64,000 bases of DNA from Hyalomma asiaticum (GCA_013339685.2 CM023481.1:70624479-70688478); one strand, 5' to 3'; counted from the first letter of the stretch, positions 10,670-21,790 are shown. Notes: generated by a model not told the origin, from the letters alone. A program made the numbers and translations.

Positions 10670-13600
10670 TTTAGGCGGTCGCCCACCTAGTTTTGCAAGA
10701 AAAAAGCAGCACCGATGTGAAAACGTTCCCTGCACTGAAGATTTGGTGCGGACTATTAAACTGCGTCAAGTAAAACAGGTGGAAATCCAGGAGAAAGTAA
10801 GCCAAGAAACCATACGCGAACATTCCCCAGCGTCGTCTGCGGTAAGGAGAAGCGGCTTGTCGCGGCGCTACAACAGCCCCTTGTTGTGTGTGTGTGTGTG
10901 TTTGCCCCGATATTGTTACAAGCTGTGCAGCACAGTACTTAAAACTTCCTATTTCAGTATAAAAGCACTGTACGGAAAAAATACGAGCTGTTTGAAGTAG
11001 TATGAAAAAAGAAGTGTGGCACTCTTGTGAATAGTACCATATACCTCTAGAATGCGGGTGACGGCGAGATTTCAACACTCGCGCCCGAAGAAAACCATCT
11101 CAAAATGCGATAGCCTTCTTTTTTAAAAAATAAACTCGATACTTGCGTCCACGCCAGCTGGAGCATGTCAGTGTCGTATGCTCCTCGCTATGATAGCCGA
11201 CCTCGGACATTATTTCACCGCCTCACTGCCGTTAGCATTCAACACATGTCCCTATGTATAATCACAGCACACACCTATGCCGCCCATGAAGTTTTGGCGC
11301 AAACCACTATTTGTGACTGGACCCTTCTTCAGCACGTCGATCATTGGCAGTGCGAGTTGTCCTGAGTGGCCTGGCGGCTTTAACGTGCGGGGTCCCTAAG
11401 CCGGTGATTGAAACAGTCCTACAGTCGGTGGCTGTTGAGCTTGTACCAGTATTTAATTATTTATTTACACTCTCAGCCATTGACAGGCTATTACAGGAGT
11501 GTTTGGAAAGCACAGAAGCACGAAGGGTACTATAGATCAACAGAGAAATGGATAATTACTGCGGGAAACATATCATAGCAATAATAACAATATAATTGGA
11601 GGGCATACAATATATGCATTGTGTCGCGACACCAGTGCAGAGCATCAGAGAGGTCATTCCTTTTATTTTTTTATAAGATGCAGTAAGAGATATTATTTGA
11701 CACTCGAATGAGGCAAAGAATTTTTGTGTGTAAATGCCCTCAGAAACAAACTGCGCATGCAGCAGTCACTATGAACGGTAGAAGGCGACATTATAGGCCT
11801 ACTTGCTGCGGCTGTGTCTTGGTGTTCCATCTGTCTGGATTTGAAAGTACTTGTCACAGCATATGCTTACATGACTATGAATTATTAACAAAATCAATGA
11901 ACATAAAGAAAAGAACTTCTGCGCTGTTCACCGTCGCTTCTGTCCCCTTTATCCTGCGCTGACGACTACCTGTCGATAACTTCCTGCTGAATCCCCCTAC
12001 CCTCCACCAGCCCTTTGTCTGAGGCCTATGTCAACGGCCGACAAGCCCTGCACACGGGCGGGGAGCTTCATCAGTTATGGTTCGCGAAGCCGCGTGACCA
12101 AACCTTCATCAATGGCACACACAGGAATGCCAATCGCCAAAAAATGAATATGAATGCATCGAAACAAAGCGTTTATTTTAAGGTGTTCTTGATGAGTCTG
12201 GTGTACAAAGGGATCTGTAAAGAACAAATACATCCGCAAAAAATGAAATGTAGGTAAATTTAAATGGAGTTAAACAGCGGTATAAAAGAAGAACTCTAGA
12301 CAGCCCTTGAAAGTATCGAGTATTACGCGTATGACTTGCCATCAGAACCCATGCCGCTGTGCTGCTCACTTGTTCATGATTATAGACGGGTTTAACGAAA
12401 ATGCAGGGTTCTCCCCACGGTGGGTGCCGGAGGAAATGTCGCTCACCGCTCCGCTTCGCCTCGCACAGCTTTCATTCACCGGCCCCGGCTTCTACTGACG
12501 CCCTTCAGAAGCACGCCTGGGGCACCAAAATTGGCAATAGTGCGCGCACCGCCAGCGCGCGGTGTCAGCCGTCTCCCGTTTACGTCAAAGGAGATATCAA
12601 TAGTTTGTCCTGAGTCCTCGAAAGTAACCACCAGTCTCGAAAGTAGCCACCCTCGCTCTTGTACGAAATTCGGAGTCATTCCACGCTGCGAAGGTGGATT
12701 ACTAGCGGATGCAAACGCGTTACACTCGAAGCCTATCCCACGATATCTATGTAACGGGGTCAGCATGAGGCAGTCAAGCTACGCGTTGATGTTCGACTCA
12801 TTACCAGCCCCTTCTCTGCATGGTTCTCGTCGGCAATCGACACATGATGGGCATGTCGGTTGCAAAGTCGTCCATGACATGTGTGAGCAAGCTCTGAGCG
12901 GTGCATTCAACGACGGGCAGTTCACCACTTGCCCTCCGATGCGGAATGGTCCGAGGCCAAGTGGTGAGGCTGGCAGGTGCAGCCAGAGTGAAACCAGACG
13001 TTGATATAGGGCGTTCGAATGTGACGGGGGCTCTGAAATCATAGGCTACACGTCTCCGGGTTTCGTAGAGTCGCGCCGCCCTGCAATTCGCAGCAACGCC
13101 TCATTGCCATATCAGACATTTTCATATACGCCACATCCTACTTTTCCACCAAGTCCGAGAGAACACTTCGAAGCTGCGCTTCGCTGCATGCAGCCTGTAA
13201 CGTTGCCACTTGCGATCAACTCGTGAAACCCAAGTATATCAAACACGCCACCAACTAAAACCTAAATGCTTATTCAGGAAGTCCCTCTGGAATTACAGGT
13301 GCACTCCTTTAAATTCGTATAGTTTGGCGTCATGCTACAAATGCCTGTTGTCGCATCATTCCGATTCATGAAACACGTCGTCCACGCCCGGCTTTGGCGA
13401 TGTTTGCGGCGCGGCGCCGTCTATCGCATTGTCGTTAGGGGTGCACGAACATTGGAATGCTTGAAATATTCGTCGAATCTCACATTTTTTGTGTTAGTGT
13501 GGGACACAAAATGACGTGTTTGAAATTTTCGAGTGGTCGGGGTGATTGAATATTTGGAAATCTTTAACATAATGCACAGCAATCTCGCCGAAAGTGAATG

Positions 13601-13678
13601 ATCTTGCGCGTTTGCACTTTAGATGCTGAGAGCGGCGATGCCTATGCGTATAATCGTCGACAGTGCACGCGGACGAGT
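10670..13678. other. No assigned gene; GC-rich open block at 12401-13042
   Basis: Mostly anonymous sequence. Between 12401 and 13042 several overlapping frames stay open on both strands (194 codons plus, 96 and 87 codons minus), in a GC-rich patch bordered by AT-rich DNA. I do not recognise any of the products. The patch may be an old retroelement coding segment or simply stop-poor GC-rich DNA. Confidence 0.35.
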
Positions 13679-13778
13679 NNNNNNNNNNNNNNNNNNNNNN
13701 NNNNNNNNNNNNNNNNNNNNNNNNNNNNNNNNNNNNNNNNNNNNNNNNNNNNNNNNNNNNNNNNNNNNNNNNNNNNNN
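13679..13778. other. Assembly gap of 100 N
   Basis: Exactly 100 N, the usual placeholder for a gap of unknown size. Open frames crossing it are meaningless. Confidence 1.
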
Positions 13779-14169
13779 CATTACTATGTACTGATGCGAA
13801 AATAAACGTCATTTTCATATTCCGCTCGCAGAAGAGTGGTACACATGAGAACCAGAGCCCGTAGGAGACCTTCACAATTTATTTACGTTCCATGCTGCTG
13901 CGTACGGTCACCATTGCGTGTGTATCGCGCTGTGGTAATTGAGCAGAGGAAAAGAAGCTAGCTTTACGGCACGGGGGAAGACAGCGTGAGGGAAACTAGA
14001 ACACGAGCCTCAGCTCACAGTCGATCTGGCACAGCCGTGATGCGGGGCACAGTATATCACACTGCGCAACTGTGGACAGCGCAGCCTGAGGCATATTTGC
14101 GAGTCGTTACTGCGGGTGCGTGTTCAAAGGTACCTCGAATGACAGTGTTGCAAAGATGACATGACAAGA

Positions 14170-14560
14170 AAAGCGCACCTTGCTTAGTGCGAGTAGCATT
14201 CTGCTGGAAATTTTAGGAAAGCATTCTGATAAGACGCGGTCGCATCATGCAGTAAAGTATGACGTGACCGTCGAGCGGCAGAGAGAACTTTCCAGCAGAG
14301 CAGCGAGCTCAGTTATGTTTTTTTGTTGCTTCTGGGAAGCTATTCACACTGCGCGGTTCGTTAAGCAGCGTGAAAATTCCTCACTTCGCACTGTCCAGAA
14401 CTTGGCCCAGCAGACAGCGGCATCAAGCGAGCGTATTCCTTGCGGCACTCGTAGATGCATTCGCGCGAGCGCTACGTTGCAAGGGTATTGCCAGTGCTGC
14501 GACGATATGCGAGGCACCTAGAAGGAAGCACGTGATCAAGGCGCTTCTACCCAGTAGAGA
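14170..14560 (+). repeat. Dispersed repeat family, copy A
   Basis: Shares GTCGAGCGGCAGA, CAGCGGCATCAAGCGAGCG and the GATCAAGGCGCT segment, in the same order, with 49311-49785. It has no coding signal of its own. A third, partial copy lies at 41010-41430. Confidence 0.65.
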
Positions 14561-14576
14561 CATATGGTAGTGTTCG

Positions 14577-14860
14577 AGCTCGCCCCAGCAGGTGCGAAAA
14601 GAAAGATAACTCCTCCCTTTGAGCTTCTGGGCGAGACTGATCTTTATTGTCAGCTGTTGCCTGCTAGAGACGGCGCACGACGGCAGCACGTGGGAGGGAA
14701 TGCCTAGGACCTGCCCTTTCTTCACCCTTCCAGACAGGGCGAGTTGTGCCGCCAGTGAACGAAGCACAAGGGACAGTTGCATAAGGGGGCCGTGACACGC
14801 CGTGTTTTCCACGAGGAAAAAAAGGGATCTCGCGCCTGCGACCGCCACATAGGCTCCCCC
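14577..14860 (-). repeat. LTR-like repeat, 3' side of Gypsy
   Basis: Matches 19407-19690 in the same orientation over about 280 bases: GAGCTCGCCCCAGC, GATCTTTATTGTCA, GCAGCACGTGGGA and TGTTTTCCAC in order. On the minus strand the shared part contains CAATAAAGATC, a poly(A) signal as expected in the R region. Beyond 14860 the two sides stop matching, so the U3 boundary is not resolved. Confidence 0.6.
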
Positions 14861-15369
14861 TCCCAAGATGGGGGGCTCTTGTAAACAAAAGCAAGAAGAG
14901 AGGAGGTTTGACACGGTCGAGCAAAACGACCTCTTCCTTGTCCTGAAGACGGATGGTCACAGTTTTGTGCGAGGGCGGTGGCTCTTGGAAAGGCCCGTCG
15001 TTCGCAGGTGTCAGCGGCGCTTTCATAGCTCCCCGGCAGAAGAACACATAGGCGGCCACGTTGACGTCTGGGAAGAACAAAACTTTCTCACTTCGGTAGA
15101 GACATGGCGTGGTGGGCTGCAGGTGCTCCAGCCCGGAATGTTGCCTTTCCCTATGTTGTAAAGGTGTCGCCGGAAGGCTTGGTTGTTCATCAGAATTGTC
15201 TAGGTAAGCGTATTGTCGAACCATGTAGCATTTCTGCAGCCCTGAACCCCAGGAGTTCTTTCACAGCCGCAGAAGAACGAGAGGGAGCTTCTACACCCAA
15301 TGCTCTCCATCCACCTTGGCTGGCAAAGGATAGGTGGCGCAAAGGATAGGATAGCTGGCAAAGGATAGG

Positions 15370-15950
15370 AAATAGGCGCGGGAACGTTGGTGACTACCTG
15401 TACCCGTGATTGCAGCGGTAAGATTCCTTGATGAGTGATACGGTGTCCGAGAAAATCGAGTGCGTGAACACCAAAAATTCAGTGTTGTGGAAAAGTAATT
15501 GTGCTTTGGCCGTTAGAAGCGAGTGTATTCGTTTCCTCGTGTTGTCCATATATGTTTTCCTGTCTTTGACTTGGCTGTCTATGTCTGAGGGCTCAAGAAC
15601 CACCGTCACAGGGATATCGCTCCGCCGCCGCAGCGTTCAGAGCACGGTGATCACCGCATGGCCGCCAGTCGCTTGGTTGTTTTTTAGGCACCGTGTGCTG
15701 CGGCTAACACCAAATGCTGGAGGAAGGCCGAATAATGCAGAGCCGGAGCATATGTTCGCACTCACGGCACGCGACGTCGTGCCTTTGTCCTGAGAGCCTG
15801 CGTGGTTTGGCGGCGACAGGTGGGCCTATGGCGATTATGGGATGTGTCACCTGGTTTTGTGAGGTCAGAAAATCCCGCTAGAATTTTCTGAAACATTGAC
15901 TCCGGCTGAAAAGTGTAGATGCCGGAGGAAGAGACGTCAGAATTCAATGC
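15370..15950 (-). pseudogene. Gypsy reverse transcriptase remnant, palm deleted
   Basis: On the minus strand and across frames I can read ILAGFSDLTKPGDTSHN (the linker before the RT), then SDWRPCGDHRALNAA (the RT fingers motif), then directly LDFLGHRITHQGILPLQSRV, the thumb-side motif. The segment that should lie between, including the catalytic Y-x-DD box, is absent. Several frameshifts are present. The remnant ends at a short tandem repeat of GGCAAAGGATAGG (about 15318-15371). It cannot encode an active enzyme. Confidence 0.7.
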
Positions 15951-16057
15951 TTGAATTGTGAGCGAAGTGGTATTGTCCTTAAGGCGACGTTTAGAAATGC
16001 TGACGCTGAAATTGAAGCGGCTGAGACGGCTCCGTGGGACGGCAATACTGACGCTGG

Positions 16058-16264
16058 CTACAACGAAAAGTCATCTGAACGTGCGCGGAGTGCAATGTCT
16101 ATCTTCAGTGACAGCACATCATGTGATGCAGTAGCTGTCTTATTTACGGCAGTCGAACTCGAAGTAGACGTGCCGTGTCGGCGACGTTCAGCAGTTCCAG
16201 AGAGGATGGGCAGTTTGGCACCGGTGTCGACGAGGAGGCGCGTTCCGGTAATACCGTCCACCAC
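16058..16264 (-). pseudogene. Gypsy aspartic protease remnant
   Basis: The minus-strand frame starts VDGITGTRLLVDTGAKLPIL. LVDTGA is the catalytic motif of retroviral-type aspartic proteases, which release gag and pol products by dimeric cleavage. It lies between the gag end and the RT remnant, in the correct Gypsy order. The rest of the domain continues only weakly and is interrupted. Confidence 0.65.
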
Positions 16265-16336
16265 GCAGAAGAGGCGGCTTGGGCGGTGGACGGCGTTGCT
16301 CTCTCCTGTCCGTGATTGGCCGGCAGCATTTCCATA

Positions 16337-16800
16337 TCACGAACATGGTTGAGTGCAGCAGACGGCTTGGTCGCGGAAGCGACGGTGGCAGAAGTAGCCG
16401 ACTTGCCGATCTGCCCCGCGTGATGGGCTGCGGGACTGCGAATTGCGACCCCAGAACGACGAAGGGTGTGATGCCCAGCTGTGGTTGTTTATATTCTTGT
16501 TCGACCGGGTGAGCTGTTCGATATTTGCGTGGAGTCTATCGTGTGTGTCCTCCAAGCTACTGAACTGTTCTGCGTCTCGGTGTGTTCGTGCTGCGGCAAT
16601 CGATACTTGTGCTGGCGCGGAGCAATCGGCGATGCGGCCGGCAAGTTGAGTCAGATGCCCGACAGACATGTCATCTGAGGTAGTGAGTATCTTGCGGCAG
16701 CCGCTGGAGAAATAGCTTGCGTAGCAGCGGTTGTTCGTGCTGTGCTCTGATGCCTGGAAGAGGGCGCTTTTCAGGTGGTCGTATGTACTTCAGGTGCGTA
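16337..16800 (-). pseudogene. Gypsy gag, C-terminal part
   Basis: The minus-strand frame begins YDHLKSALFQASEH and continues ILTTSDDMSVGHLTQLAGRIAD, both typical of Ty3/Gypsy gag in arthropods. It ends in a degenerate zinc-knuckle segment (GYFCHRRFRDQAVCCTQPC). It is the downstream half of the gag whose N-terminus is at 19169-19390; the RTE LINE separates them. Three near copies of TTCAGGTG(G)TCGTATGT at 16772-16822 mark the insertion edge. Confidence 0.7.
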
Positions 16801-16821
16801 TGTATTTCAGGTGGTCGTATG

Positions 16822-17546
16822 TGGGTTGTAGGAATGACAGAGGGGACTTATTAGTAGAGTTCGCCGAGCGGAATAATCTGCGTATCATGAACACGTTCTT
16901 CCGTAAACGGGAGAATCGGAAGTGGACGTGGAAAAGCCCGAATGGCGAGCATAAAAATGAAATGGACTTCATACTATGCGAGAACCCTGGCGTCGTGCAG
17001 GATGTGGAAGTGCTGGGCAGAGTTAGGTGCAGTGACCACAGGATGGTGAGATCTCGAATTGGGCTAGACTTGAGGAGGGACCGCAATAAGCTAGTACGAA
17101 AGACGCCGATCAATGAGCTAACTGTCAGACGGAAAGTCGAAGAATTCCAGATAGCGCTGCAGAACAGATATTCAGCTCTAACAGACCAAGCAGACAATTG
17201 CGTTCAGGAAGTCAGCGATAATCTCACGCGGATTGTCACGGAATGTGCAATAGAAGTAGGAGGTAAGATCGGTAGAGAGATTATTAGCAAACTTTCCGAG
17301 GAGACGAAAGACTTGATTAGAAAGCGGAAAGGCATGACAGTATCAAATGCAATTGGCAGAATTGAACTAGCGGAGCTTTCGAAGCTAATCAATAAGCGTA
17401 AGACAGCCGACATACGAAAGTATAATATGGAGCGGATTGAGCATGCTCTAAAGAACGGAAGGAGCCTGAAAGCGGCGAAGAAATGTCTAGGCATAGGTAG
17501 AAATCACATGTATGCATTACGAGACAGGCAAGGCAAATGTATGTGA
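16822..17546 (+). pseudogene. RTE endonuclease domain and linker
   Basis: The frame reads GCRNDRGDLLVEFAERN, NTFFRKRENRKWTWKSPNG, MDFIL and CSDHRMV. The last is the SDH motif of the apurinic/apyrimidinic endonuclease that nicks target DNA for target-primed reverse transcription. The N-terminal half of the domain, with the catalytic Asn and Glu, is missing. A helical linker of about 150 residues follows to a TGA at 17546. The RT frame begins 10 bases earlier, so one indel separates what was a single polyprotein. The first 30 residues of the frame, from 16731, are Gypsy sequence. Confidence 0.75.
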
Positions 17547-19069
17547 TCACAAATAGGGATGAGATAGTGATAATAGCCGAGGAGTTTTACAGAGATCTCT
17601 ACAGTAGTCGTGGTAACCAGAATAGTGAACGGGGAAGCAGTTTAGAAGAGGCTCGCATTCCACCAGTACTGACAGAGGAAGTAATGAAAGCTTTCAAAGA
17701 GATGCAAGCGGGAAAGGCACCCGGTCAGGATCAGATAACAGCAAAACTGTTAAAGGATGGTGGGCAGATTATACTGGAAAAACTGGCAAGCCTGTATACG
17801 CAATGCCTATTGACTGCGAGCATACCGGAATCTTGGAAGAATGCTAACATCATCCTAATCCATAAGAAAGGCGACACAAAGGACTTGAAAAATTACAGGC
17901 CGATTAGCTTACTGTCAGTTGTTTACAAGGTATTTACCAAGGTAATCACTAACAGAATTAGTTCCACCTTAGATTTCAGTCAACCTAAGGAACAAGCAGG
18001 GTTTCGTAAAGGCTACTCAACAGTAGACCATATTCACACTATCAATCAGGTGATAGAGAAATGCGCGGAGTATAATAAACCCCTATATATAGCCTTCATA
18101 GATTACGAGAAGGCATTTGACTCGGTCGATACCTCAGCAGTCATGCAGGCATTGCGGAATCAGGGCGTAGACGAGCACTACGTAAGACTACTGGAAGACA
18201 TCTACAACGGCTCCACAGCCACCATAGTCCTCCATAAGGAGAGCAGCAAGATACCTATAAGGAAGGGCGTAAGACAAGGTGACACAATCTCTCCAATGTT
18301 ATTCACAGCATGTTTACAAGAAGTACTTAGAACGCTGGATTGGGAACAGGTGGGTGTAGGAGTTAATGGGGAATACCTCAGTAACCTCCGATTTGCTGAT
18401 GACATTGTCTTGCTAAGTAACTCGGGCGATGAATTACAAAGCATGATTACTGACCTTAACAGGCAAAGTATAACCGTAGGCCTGAAAATTAATATGCAGA
18501 AAACTAAAGTAATGTTCAATAGCCTTGGGCGAGTACAGCGATTTCAGATAGCTAGCGAGGCATTGGAAGTAGTAAGTGAATATGTCTACTTAGGCCAGCT
18601 AGTGACCCCTGATCCGAATCATGAGGCAGAGGTAATTAGGAGGATTAGAATGGGGTGGAGTGCATTCGGCAAGCATTCTCAGATAATGAATGGTAGCTTA
18701 CCACTATCTCTGAAGAGGAAAGTGTATAACAGCTGCATCTTACCGGTACTCACCTACGGGGCAGAAACTTGGAGACTAACTAAGAGGGTTCAGCTTAAAT
18801 TGAGGACGACGCAGCGAGCTATGGAACGGAAAATGGCAGGTGTAACCTTAAGGGACATGAAGAGAGCGGTGTGGGTTAGGGAACAAACGCGTGTTAGGGA
18901 CATACTAATAGAAATTAAGAAGAAATGGGCCTGGGTGGGCCATGTAATGCGAAGACAAGACAACCGTTGGTCATTAAGGGTAACAGAGTGGATTCCTAAG
19001 AAGGCAAGCGTAGCAGGGGGTGGCAGAAAGTTAGGTGGGCAGATGAGATCAGGAAGTTTGCGGGGATAA
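17537..19069 (+). pseudogene. RTE reverse transcriptase ORF (510 codons open)
   Basis: The RT domain is complete in order: GKAPGQDQI (about residues 57-65), WKNANIILIHKKGD, NYRPISLL, GFRKGYSTVDHI, IDYEKAFDSVD (catalytic Asp), GVRQGDTISP and LRFADDIVLL, the F-A-D-D active-site box. YVYLGQLV and a C-terminal region ending in RWSLRVTEW follow. It reads cleanly for 510 residues and then stops by frameshift just before the usual end. It is only one indel from the endonuclease frame, so this is a recent copy. It would copy LINE RNA at the target site. The start codon given is arbitrary; the protein was part of a longer one. Confidence 0.85.
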
Positions 19070-19168
19070 ATTAGGCCCAGTTAGCACAGGACAGGGATAA
19101 TTGGAGATCCATGGGAGAGGCCTTTGCCCTGCAGTGGGCGTAGACAGGCTGATGATGATGATGTACTC

Positions 19169-19390
19169 TCAGGTGTAGTCGACGGCGTCAGCAATATCGC
19201 GCGGCAGTTCAGTGACGGCGTGAAGATACTTGGACATCTGTGATTTTATGTGGCGAAGCTGGAACCAGGGCTCGACTTGGCTGTCCCCGGAGTTGTCCAG
19301 CGAGAAATCGGGAAGCGTTGATGACAGTTGAGCTTTGAGTTTCTTCGGTGAAGGACGTGGCTGCTGCTTTGGTGCGATCGTGTGGGTCAC
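19169..19390 (-). pseudogene. Gypsy gag, N-terminal part
   Basis: The minus-strand frame of 73 residues begins MTHTIAPKQQ, then LPDFSLDNSGDSQVEPWFQLRHIKSQM and LPRDIADAVD, the start of a Gypsy gag capsid. It breaks at the 3' end of the RTE LINE. The other half resumes at 16800. It lies just inside the LTR-like repeat at 19407, as the first ORF of the element should. Confidence 0.65.
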
Positions 19391-19406
19391 TATTTCAGTT
19401 GGAGCT

Positions 19407-19690
19407 CGCCCCAGCGTGAGTGGAAAGACGACTCCTCGCTATGAGACTTGAGACGATTCTGATCTTTATTGTCATCTGTTGGGCCTGTGAGGAACGGCGC
19501 ACGGCCGCAGCACGTGGGAGAGACGGCTGTAGGACCTGCCTTTTCTTCGTCGTTGCCAGAGTGGGCCAGGCGTGCCACCGGCGAATGAAGGACAAGGGAC
19601 AGGTGTGTGCGGAGGCCACGACACGCTGTGTTTTCCACTTCTTGGAAAAGAAAGGGATCTGGCACCGGCGACGGCCACAGTAGACCCACG
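19407..19690 (-). repeat. LTR-like repeat, 5' side of Gypsy
   Basis: Partner of 14577-14860. Upstream on the minus strand (to about 19960) the sequence carries a TTATAC-type TATA candidate near 19908-19913, so the full LTR may extend to there. Confidence 0.6.
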
Positions 19691-19969
19691 TCATGTAGTA
19701 GGCTAGCCAGCGAGAGTGCCGCGCCCCATGTGGCGGAACGACGTGTAAGCACAGGCCTCTTCGGCGGAATGCTGCTCCGATACCCTGAGTTTGTAACAAA
19801 TTCCGCGTCTGCTGCAGCCACGCACACGAATAACGCTCTACTTGCAAACACGGACCTCTTCGGAAGAAGTCAGCTCGAGATTTAGGCGTGCAACCAGCTT
19901 CAACGGCAGAGTATAAGTACTCTACTCGCGTTGAAAATCTTGTCACCATCTCATGATGGCAGCCCAAAC

Positions 19970-20625
19970 AATTCTCCGCTGGAGCTCCAAGATGTATATA
20001 GAAAATGCGCGGCGTTAACACAGCTCGGCAAGGCTGCTCCATTGCGTAATTGTCGGAGGCGCTCATCCGGGCGCTCGCTTGGTAATGAAGCTGTCCTGTG
20101 TTTGAATGCCCGCTCAGGGGCGTCGCAAGGAATTTCCGTTAAAGTTGTTTTGTATTGTGAGCTACACTGGCCGAGGCTGAGCAGTTTCGCGTGGCTGTTG
20201 GAGCGCCGTGCTGCGCATGCGCGATGAGCAGTGACCTCACATGGCGCACAGCTGGCACGTCGGAGCATCCGCCGCCGCCGCGTGCACCTCGCCGGTTTGC
20301 GCATTCCAGAGTGACGTCCTAGGCGCGGCAGATGCACTGGCGCCGGCGCTTGCCCAGCTGTGCGCCTCCCTTGCGCAATAGCCAAGTCTGACGCTGCGCC
20401 GGAGCCGCTTGACAGCGCCTCTTATTATGATCGCATGCGCAGAGGTATCAGTGGGGTATACATATAGCGGTGCGTTTGCTAGTGTGTTATTCGCTATTCC
20501 ATCTAAATGCTCGCCACCTAGCGGACGCTCCTGGAACCAGCCGATCCAAGGTCGACCTCGAAACGCGGCATGGTATCGCATTACCGCGGGCTGTAAGACA
20601 GCTCTCTAGTTCCTTAATCGACGCC
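19970..20625 (+). other. GC-rich leader upstream of THAP exon
   Basis: A CpG-rich 600-base stretch with several upstream ATGs. It may be a promoter and 5' leader for the THAP exon. It holds no recognised coding segment. Confidence 0.3.
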
Positions 20626-20866
20626 ATGCCGCCTCGAAGCAGCCCGAAAAAGAAAGAATCCTCATCAAAAGACTCTTGTTGCGTGCCTCAGTGCGTGTCA
20701 TCGCGATGCAAAGACAGCAACACTTCGTTTCATCGGTTCCCCAAAGAAGCAGACGACGCTTCGCGCAGGGCAACATGGATTAGGAACTTGCGCATCGGCA
20801 AGAAGGTGACGGGAACTACGCTAGTTTGGTCCAGGCACTTCACTCGCGACGGTTTCTTGCCTCCCT
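20626..20866 (+). CDS. THAP-domain first exon (possibly degraded)
   Basis: The frame from the ATG at 20626 gives an 81-residue product to an in-frame stop. A splice donor (CT|GTTAAGT) at 20867 would end the exon just before that stop. After a basic N-terminus (PRSSPKKKESSSK), CCVPQC provides the first two zinc ligands. FHRFPKE (35-41), a conserved Trp (51) and VWSRHF (67-72) follow in THAP order. THAP zinc fingers bind specific DNA and occur in host regulators and in P-element and Kolobok transposases. The third ligand, normally Cys in V-C-S-x-H-F, is Trp here (residue 68), which should destroy zinc binding unless it is a base error. No downstream exon was recognised, so host gene versus transposase start is open. 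Confidence 0.6.
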
Positions 20867-20879
20867 GTTAAGTACACAG

Positions 20880-21749
20880 ATTATGTTTGTGTGTGCGCGC
20901 GTTTATTATCATGCGCGCTTTACGAAGAGCCCGAGCGTAGTCTAGTTTACGGAAAGCGCGTGAACAAAATAGCGACATCCTTTATACGTGTACATCTGGT
21001 AACGTTTCCTGAGCGTGCCTATGCTCAGCTTGAACCGCAGTAACATTATTGCTGACGTATACGTTTGCTCGCATGCATTGTAGTAAGTAGACATATATAA
21101 AGCAAGCGCTTGCCTTCGTTCTCCGCCTTCGTCCCATGCGCGCGCTGCGCCTCGTAATTTATTTGGTAGTTATGGAGGTAATGTGTGATCGTTTAACGTA
21201 GCGCGTTTGCATTTCGAGTTCATCTGGTGGCAATTCAGGGTTTATTGCGCTCGTTCCAACTTTTCAGCCCTCAAACTTTTCACCTCACCTCTATAAGTTT
21301 GTCTTTCGGCACCGCGCATAGAACTGCACTCTTTTAACACGTTATAAGTGACCCACTTATAAACGTGCCGCGCACAAGTGCTTGCATCTTTAGGAGAGGC
21401 CTGCTACGCATGAACACGTACCTGCCTTCTTCAACTTCAGGCTCGCTGGAAAGGCTCTTTATCCTTAAGAAAATCTGATGCGGGTCTCCGAACAAGTGCG
21501 ACGTTTGAACGCACAGCGCAATTAGTTCTGCCGTTTCGCCGCTCAAATCCTTTAGACCGATTAATATCAGATGTTCGGCAGCAAGAACCCTTTCGCATTC
21601 GACGAAGCATCGCGATTCGAACCCGTAATCAAGAAACTTGGGCACAGCCCTATAGTGCCTAGCATATATTCTAGGCACTATAACAGCGCTAAGCGGACGC
21701 GCGGCCGTGACCCTGGATATGGAAGCCATCTTTGTTTATCTCAGCAATG
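20880..21749. other. No gene seen
   Basis: Downstream of the THAP exon I find no second exon with a convincing continuation. The minus-strand frame 21334-21729 (131 codons) is open but unrecognised. Confidence 0.35.
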
Positions 21750-21790
21750 TTGCCAGATGAACCACTTTTTCTGGAGTTGCGAATAGCCAT

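Larger units (their letters stand above)
16822..19160 (+). mobile_element. RTE-clade LINE, 5'-truncated
   Basis: The copy begins inside the apurinic endonuclease domain and runs through a nearly complete reverse transcriptase to a 3' end with GATGATGATGAT, a short-period tail typical of RTE/BovB-type elements. It has one frameshift (at about 17537). The 3' 200 bases recur inverted at 39408-39630, showing that this family has moved repeatedly in this genome. Insertion was into Gypsy gag. Confidence 0.8.
14577..19690 (-). mobile_element. Decayed Ty3/Gypsy element with nested RTE LINE
   Basis: Between LTR-like direct repeats (14577-14860 and 19407-19690), minus-strand remnants run in Gypsy order: gag N-terminus (19390-19169), gag C-terminus with a CCHC-type end (16800-16337), aspartic protease (about 16264-16058) and reverse transcriptase (about 15950-15370). 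RNase H and integrase are missing. The plus-strand RTE LINE at 16822-19160 sits inside gag and splits it. Nesting order: Gypsy first, RTE later. Confidence 0.75.

Noticed and set aside
13494..13875. Open frames of 60-95 codons across the N gap
   Set aside because: They read through 100 unknown bases and have no meaning.
14423..15224. Minus-strand frames of 163 and 186 codons
   Set aside because: They lie in the LTR-like repeat of the Gypsy element, where GC-rich LTR sequence stays open by chance.
19390..20066. Minus-strand frames of 153 and 223 codons
   Set aside because: Same reason: they are the other LTR-like repeat, not gag or pol.
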